Positions 5,756-9,874 of a stretch of 9,874 nucleotides of DNA are shown here, in pieces (the first letter of the stretch is position 1; every line of letters starts with the position of its first letter). Where the stretch lies: assembly GCA_031276685.1 (NCBI GenBank), contig JAISMQ010000297.1, positions 1 to 9,874 on the forward strand. The letters run 5' to 3'. A program made the translations under genes and the position numbers. The DNA comes from Treponema sp. Its GTDB lineage: Bacteria; Spirochaetota; Spirochaetia; Treponematales; Breznakiellaceae. Under the pieces are notes generated by a model that had not been told where the DNA came from, made no database searches, and worked only from the letters and a program-made list of their open reading frames with translations.

Positions 5756-7325
5756 CGAAGAACCCATGCCCTTCAAAGCGCCCCGGGACTACCTGCCCTA
5801 CGCCGCCCAATGGGAGGACAAAATCGGGGCCTTTATCGAATTCGACCCCCGGCGGGTGGAAAATCCCGGCGGCGACCGGGCCGGCGAAGGCCGGGCCGGT
5901 GGCGCGGCGCTGCCGCCGGGTACAAACCCGGCAGGCCTCCCCTTCGCGGTAAAGGACAACATCGCGGTACGGGGCTTTTCCCTAAGCTGCGGCTCCAAAC
6001 TGCTGGAACGCCTCAAAGCGCCCTACACCGCCACGGCGGTGGAAAAACTCCTGGCCGCCGGGGCGGTCCCGGTGGGAAAGACCAACCTTGACGAGTTCGG
6101 CATGGGCTCCTCCACCGACAACTCCGGCATCAAGCGGACCAACAACCCCTGGGATACCGGGCGGGTGCCGGGGGGTTCCTCCGGGGGATCGGCGGCGGCG
6201 GTGGCGGCGGGCATGGTGCCCTTCGCCCTGGGTTCCGACACCGGGGGCTCCGTGCGGCAGCCCGCAGCCTTCTGCGGGGTGCTGGGGCTCAAACCCACCT
6301 ACGGGGCGGTGTCCCGCTTCGGCCTGGTGGCCTATGCGTCCAGCCTGGAGGGGATCGGCGTCCTTGCCGATTCGGTCCGCCGCTGCCGGGACGTGTTCGC
6401 CGTGATCCGGGGGAAGGACCCCCTGGACCAGACCAGCCGCGAGGCCCCGGACGGAGCCCCGCCCCTTTTCAAGCCCCCCCGGGCGAAGACCATCGGGGTC
6501 CTCTCGCCGGAGGCGGTGGCCCGCGCCATTGCCGGCGCGGCGGCGGAGCGCCGGGCGTTCCGCCAGCCGGAGGACCGGGACGGCGAAAGCCCGGAAACCG
6601 CCGGGGCGGCCCTGGGGATCGCGGCGCAGGCCGCGGAACTGGAACCGGAGGTGCGCCGGGGCTTTGAAACCGCCAAGGCGGGCCTGGCGGAACTGGGCTA
6701 CCGCCTGACGGACGTGGAGATCCCCAGCCTTAAATACGGGGTCCCTGCGTACTACACCATCGCCACCGCCGAAGCCAGCGCCAACCTGGCCCGCTTCGAC
6801 GGCGTCCGCTACGGAGCGCGGCCGGAATGGGCGGAGAATCCCGACGAGCTTATCGACAAGGCCAGGCAGGCCGGCTTCGGGCCGGAGGTAAAGCTGCGTA
6901 TCCTGCTGGGCACCTTCGTGCTTCGTTCGGGCTTCCAGGACCGCTACTACCTGCGGGCCCAGCGGATCCGGTCGGCGATACGGAGGGACTTTGAAAGCCT
7001 GCTGGGGGACGGCGAGTACCGCGACGCCGCGGCCGCCCCCTGCGACGCCATACTCCTCCCGGTGTTCCCCACGCGGGCCTTCGGCCGGGGGGCGGCGGCC
7101 CTTTCCCCCTTCGCCCAAAAGGCGGCGGACCTCTACACCTGCTGCGCCAACCTCGCGGGGCTTCCGGCCCTGTCCTTCCCCGCCTCCGTGGAAGGGGGGC
7201 TCCCCGTCGGGGTCCAGCTTATCGGCCGGGCCTTTGCGGAAGGAACCCTGCTGGACATTGCCGGGGACTGGGAAACCGCGCACCCCGTCCCCCGCCCGGC
7301 GGGCTACCGTTCTTTTTGGAGCTGA
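5745..7325 (+). CDS. gatA: Asp/Glu-tRNA amidotransferase subunit A (amidase)
   Basis: The glutaminase subunit: it hydrolyses glutamine and channels ammonia to GatB to amidate Asp-tRNA-Asn or Glu-tRNA-Gln. The amidase-signature triad is intact: Lys70 (FAVKDNI), cis-Ser145 (VPGGSSGGSAA) and Ser169 (SDTGGSVRQPA), with the same spacing as in characterised GatA. The 526 residues exceed the usual 480-490. The extra length includes an Ala/Arg/Glu-rich insertion at about 258-297, between KTIGVLSPE and LEPEVRRGF, and a Gly/Ala-rich stretch at about 41-62. In contrast, the first 20 or so residues of the usual N-terminal helical region are missing. The start at 5745 overlaps gatC by 11 bases; Met8 at 5766 is an alternative. 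It lies 2 bases before gatB. Confidence 0.95.
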   Translation: MSCNEEPMPFKAPRDYLPYAAQWEDKIGAFIEFDPRRVENPGGDRAGEGRAGGAALPPGTNPAGLPFAVKDNIAVRGFSLSCGSKLLERLKAPYTATAVEKLLAAGAVPVGKTNLDEFGMGSSTDNSGIKRTNNPWDTGRVPGGSSGGSAAAVAAGMVPFALGSDTGGSVRQPAAFCGVLGLKPTYGAVSRFGLVAYASSLEGIGVLADSVRRCRDVFAVIRGKDPLDQTSREAPDGAPPLFKPPRAKTIGVLSPEAVARAIAGAAAERRAFRQPEDRDGESPETAGAALGIAAQAAELEPEVRRGFETAKAGLAELGYRLTDVEIPSLKYGVPAYYTIATAEASANLARFDGVRYGARPEWAENPDELIDKARQAGFGPEVKLRILLGTFVLRSGFQDRYYLRAQRIRSAIRRDFESLLGDGEYRDAAAAPCDAILLPVFPTRAFGRGAAALSPFAQKAADLYTCCANLAGLPALSFPASVEGGLPVGVQLIGRAFAEGTLLDIAGDWETAHPVPRPAGYRSFWS

Positions 7326-7327
7326 AC

Positions 7328-8815
7328 ATGTACCAGTCTTTTATCGGCCTCGAGATCCACATCCACCTTTTGACCAGGACCAAGGTGTTCTGCGGCTGCC
7401 GTTCCGCCTTTGGGGACGAGCCCAACACCAACGTGTGCCCCGTCTGCATGGGCTACCCGGGGGTCCTCCCCAGCCTGAACATCGAGGCGATGAGGATGGG
7501 CTGCCTGGTGGCCCGCGCCCTGAACTGCCGGATCCCCGAAAAAACCTGGTTCGAGCGGAAGCAGTACTTCTACCCCGACATGCCCAAAAACTACCAGATC
7601 TCCCAGTTCGCCTCCCCCCTGGGGCAGGACGGCCGCGTGGAGCTGGAGGGCAGGATAGGGGGCCGGGAGATCGTCAAACAGGTGCGGATCAAGGAGTGCC
7701 ACCTGGAGGAAGACGCGGGGAAGATGATCCACACCGGGGCCGCCTCCCTGCTGGACTACAACCGGGCCGGGGTTTCCCTGCTGGAGATCGTCACCGAGCC
7801 GGACATGGAAACCGGGGAGGAGGCGGAACTTTTTATCCAGCAGCTCCGCCGCGTGGTCCGTTACCTGGGGGTCTGCGACGGCAACATGGAGGAGGGAAGC
7901 CTGCGGGCGGACGCCAACGTGTCCATCAACCTCCCCGGCCGGGGCCTGGGGAAGAAGGTGGAGATCAAGAACCTCAACTCCTCCCGTTTCGTGCGCCTTG
8001 CCCTGAACTACGAAATAAAACGCCAGGGCGAATTCCTGGACGCGGGGAAAACCGTGGTCCAGGAAACCCGGCTGTGGAACGAAAACCGGGACCAGACCGA
8101 AACCATGCGGCAAAAGGAAAACGCCCAGGACTACCGCTACTTCCCGGAGCCCGATATCCCGGTCTTCCGGCCGGACGAAGGCTTTCTCAGATCCGTGGAT
8201 GCGGCCCTGGTGGAACTGCCCCTGCCCCGCGCCCGGCGCTTCGAGCGGGAATTCGGCCTTTCCCGGGAGCAGGCGGAGCTGATCTGCGAGGAAAAAGAGG
8301 GGGCCGACTACTTCGAGGAAGCCCTGCGGCTTTCTGCCGCACAGGGCCTTGATCCGAACGGGGCCGCCGCAAGGATCGCCAACCGGATCTTGCAGGACCT
8401 AAAGCGCGTCCTCAACAAGGGGGGCCTTGGCCTGGCCGGCATCGGCGGCCTGAACTTCGGCCCCGCCCGCCTCGCCTCCCTCGTGGGGCTTGAAGAAACC
8501 GGCCTGGTATCGGCAAAGATCGCCAAACAGACCCTGGAAGCCGCCGTCGCGGAGGACCGGGACCCGCAAGCCGTCGTCCGGGACCGGGGCTGGGAGATCC
8601 TCTCGGACCCCGCGAAAATAGCGGAGGCCGTACAGGCCGTGGAAGCCCAGGAGGGCGCGGCCCTGGCCGAAGCCCGCGAAGCCGCCGCCGGGGGGAACGG
8701 CAAGCGGCGGGGGACCCTGGCCGCCTTTCTCGTGGGGAAGGTGCTGGAACAGACCGGAGGCCGGGCGGACCCCAAAATCGCCGGGGCCCAGATCGCCGCC
8801 CTCATCGATTCGTGA
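7328..8815 (+). CDS. gatB: Asp/Glu-tRNA amidotransferase subunit B
   Basis: The kinase/transamidase subunit: it binds the mischarged tRNA, phosphorylates the Asp or Glu side chain with ATP and amidates it with ammonia from GatA. The 495 residues include GLEIHIHL (7-14), the zinc-site cysteines Cys22, Cys24, Cys37 and Cys40 (FCGC...VCPVCMGYPG), YFYPDMPKNYQISQF, CHLEEDAGKMIH, RAGVSLLEIVTEPDM, GSLRADANVSI and QDYRYFPEPDIP. A C-terminal helical/YqeY-like tail binds the tRNA elbow in the family. The start is ATG 7328, with GGAG (7318-7321) inside the end of gatA; an upstream in-frame TTG at 7316 is less likely. gatC-gatA-gatB overlap or nearly touch, so they are almost certainly one operon. Confidence 0.96.
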   Translation: MYQSFIGLEIHIHLLTRTKVFCGCRSAFGDEPNTNVCPVCMGYPGVLPSLNIEAMRMGCLVARALNCRIPEKTWFERKQYFYPDMPKNYQISQFASPLGQDGRVELEGRIGGREIVKQVRIKECHLEEDAGKMIHTGAASLLDYNRAGVSLLEIVTEPDMETGEEAELFIQQLRRVVRYLGVCDGNMEEGSLRADANVSINLPGRGLGKKVEIKNLNSSRFVRLALNYEIKRQGEFLDAGKTVVQETRLWNENRDQTETMRQKENAQDYRYFPEPDIPVFRPDEGFLRSVDAALVELPLPRARRFEREFGLSREQAELICEEKEGADYFEEALRLSAAQGLDPNGAAARIANRILQDLKRVLNKGGLGLAGIGGLNFGPARLASLVGLEETGLVSAKIAKQTLEAAVAEDRDPQAVVRDRGWEILSDPAKIAEAVQAVEAQEGAALAEAREAAAGGNGKRRGTLAAFLVGKVLEQTGGRADPKIAGAQIAALIDS

Positions 8816-8856
8816 CAGGGCCGTTATAAAGGATTAGTGAAACACGGAGGCTAAAG

Positions 8857-9874
8857 ATGACTGGAAAAACACGGGTTGCGCTGAACATGAAAAAGTATCT
8901 GTTTTGTATAGTTGCATCTATCCTGATCGTTTCGATGCTGCCAATTTCCTGTAAACAGCCGGTAAACGAAAAGCCCAAAAACACCGGGGGCGGCGCATAT
9001 TACAATGAACCGAAAGTATTTGTTGTGGATATCAGCCAGGAAACAGACTGGAACTACATGGCTGTCGGAAAAGACGGGTCAAGCCTTTTTTTCAACGCCG
9101 ATGAATCTACCGGCATACCAGCCCTTATGTACTACAAACCGGAGAAAGACTCTGACAGCGGCTTTACATTCCTGTTTAAGGAAAACGGCTTGCCGGACAG
9201 GATGATAGCCAACAATCATATTTTGTATTTTGGCAACTTCAACGGTTACAAATTTGATCTGGCTGTGGTTTATCCGGATAGTACAATTGAATATCAGTAT
9301 GATATAGAGACCGAAACAAACTGGGACGAGTACGATGCTTACACTGAAACATCCCCCTCGGTCCGGGGCCGCGGCGCTGGTTCTAATTTTTTTAATCAAC
9401 CCTGGGTTAAGCACGCGATAGGAGCCGGCTCATGTATTGGATCGACCGTTTTACCATTTCTTGCAGTAGGATGTGGTAAATATGTAACCGATATTGTGAT
9501 TGATCAGGTAGTTCCTGCCGATCAGGTTGAAGTTGTACAGCATGTAAGAAACACGATTATAGATGTATTTGAGTGTGCCGGCGGCAGTATGTCTAGCTGT
9601 CTTTCAGGTATGGCCAACGCGGCTAAATTCCTGGCATACCTTGACTTTGATATTTCCGATGAAAAAACCGAACAAATAAAAGAAGTAATCAGAAAAATAG
9701 AAGGCGACGCCCTTACCACTACGATTCCCAGCGAACTTTTGGAATATTTCTTGTTGCTCGGCATAGAGGTCAACAGCGGCAGAACTCCGCCCAATATCGA
9801 AGGGACGTACTGTGCTGAAACATTACAGTTAGTTAAAAATACAGCAACAATTACTATCATTGAACAATGGGATA
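8857..9874 (+). CDS. Hypothetical lipoprotein, 3' end beyond the window
   Basis: An open frame of 339 codons that reaches the right edge without a stop. The start is firm: ribosome site CGGAGG (8845-8850) six bases before ATG 8857. The signal peptide has a long n-region (MTGKTRVALNMKKY) and a hydrophobic core ending MLPISC, a relaxed lipobox with Cys32 as the likely lipidated residue. Residues 52-155 look beta-rich (FVVDISQETDWNYMAVGKDG, ILYFGNFNGYKFDLAVVYP). Residues 184-283 contain a glycine/cysteine-bearing hydrophobic stretch and helices. From residue 311, PPNIEGTY looks like the start of another beta domain. I do not recognise the family. Codons and base composition are clearly more AT-rich than in gatCAB, only 41 bp away. 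No clear promoter is seen in that gap, so read-through from gatB is possible. Confidence 0.85.
   Translation, partial: MTGKTRVALNMKKYLFCIVASILIVSMLPISCKQPVNEKPKNTGGGAYYNEPKVFVVDISQETDWNYMAVGKDGSSLFFNADESTGIPALMYYKPEKDSDSGFTFLFKENGLPDRMIANNHILYFGNFNGYKFDLAVVYPDSTIEYQYDIETETNWDEYDAYTETSPSVRGRGAGSNFFNQPWVKHAIGAGSCIGSTVLPFLAVGCGKYVTDIVIDQVVPADQVEVVQHVRNTIIDVFECAGGSMSSCLSGMANAAKFLAYLDFDISDEKTEQIKEVIRKIEGDALTTTIPSELLEYFLLLGIEVNSGRTPPNIEGTYCAETLQLVKNTATITIIEQWD

Noticed and set aside
5982..7283. A long (433-residue) minus-strand frame opposite gatA, and similar long frames opposite MATE/aspS and in another frame across gatA/gatB
   Set aside because: The real genes show catalytic motifs; these frames are Gly/Arg/Pro-rich shadows expected in GC-rich DNA.

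Overview
The window looks like chromosomal DNA from a GC-rich spirochaete related to Treponema, probably a termite-gut or free-living type. The evidence is indirect: several large lipoproteins with Ig-like and formylglycine-generating-enzyme (FGE) type domains, relaxed lipoboxes, an archaeal-type aspartyl-tRNA synthetase, and the overall style of the genes. No rRNA or other marker gene is present, so this assignment is an inference.

Layout: everything left of about 5220 is on the minus strand and everything right of about 5417 is on the plus strand. The left arm reads, from the centre outwards: a small XRE-type regulator, an archaeal-type (apparently non-discriminating) AspRS, a MATE efflux transporter, a complete lipoprotein with an Ig-like domain and an FGE/C-type-lectin-like domain, and the 5' part of a paralogous lipoprotein cut by the window edge. 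The right arm reads gatC-gatA-gatB as a tightly packed operon, then a lower-GC hypothetical lipoprotein that runs off the right edge.

The centre forms a coherent translation module. A non-discriminating AspRS would mis-acylate tRNA-Asn with Asp, and GatCAB would amidate Asp-tRNA-Asn (and/or Glu-tRNA-Gln). The two units are divergently transcribed from a 195-bp intergenic region next to the XRE regulator gene.

The left end is the most unusual part. The gap between the two paralogous lipoprotein genes holds a near-perfect sigma-54 (-24/-12) promoter. Its -12 element is directly abutted by a 46-bp (CT)23 dinucleotide tract, so the predicted transcript starts inside the microsatellite. The neighbouring full-length lipoprotein ends in a segment that resembles the variable region of diversity-generating-retroelement (DGR) target proteins such as Treponema TvpA. 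Together these suggest a surface-lipoprotein locus with two possible diversification mechanisms: repeat slippage in a leader and templated mutation of a binding face. Both are hypotheses from sequence pattern only; no reverse transcriptase or template repeat is in the window.
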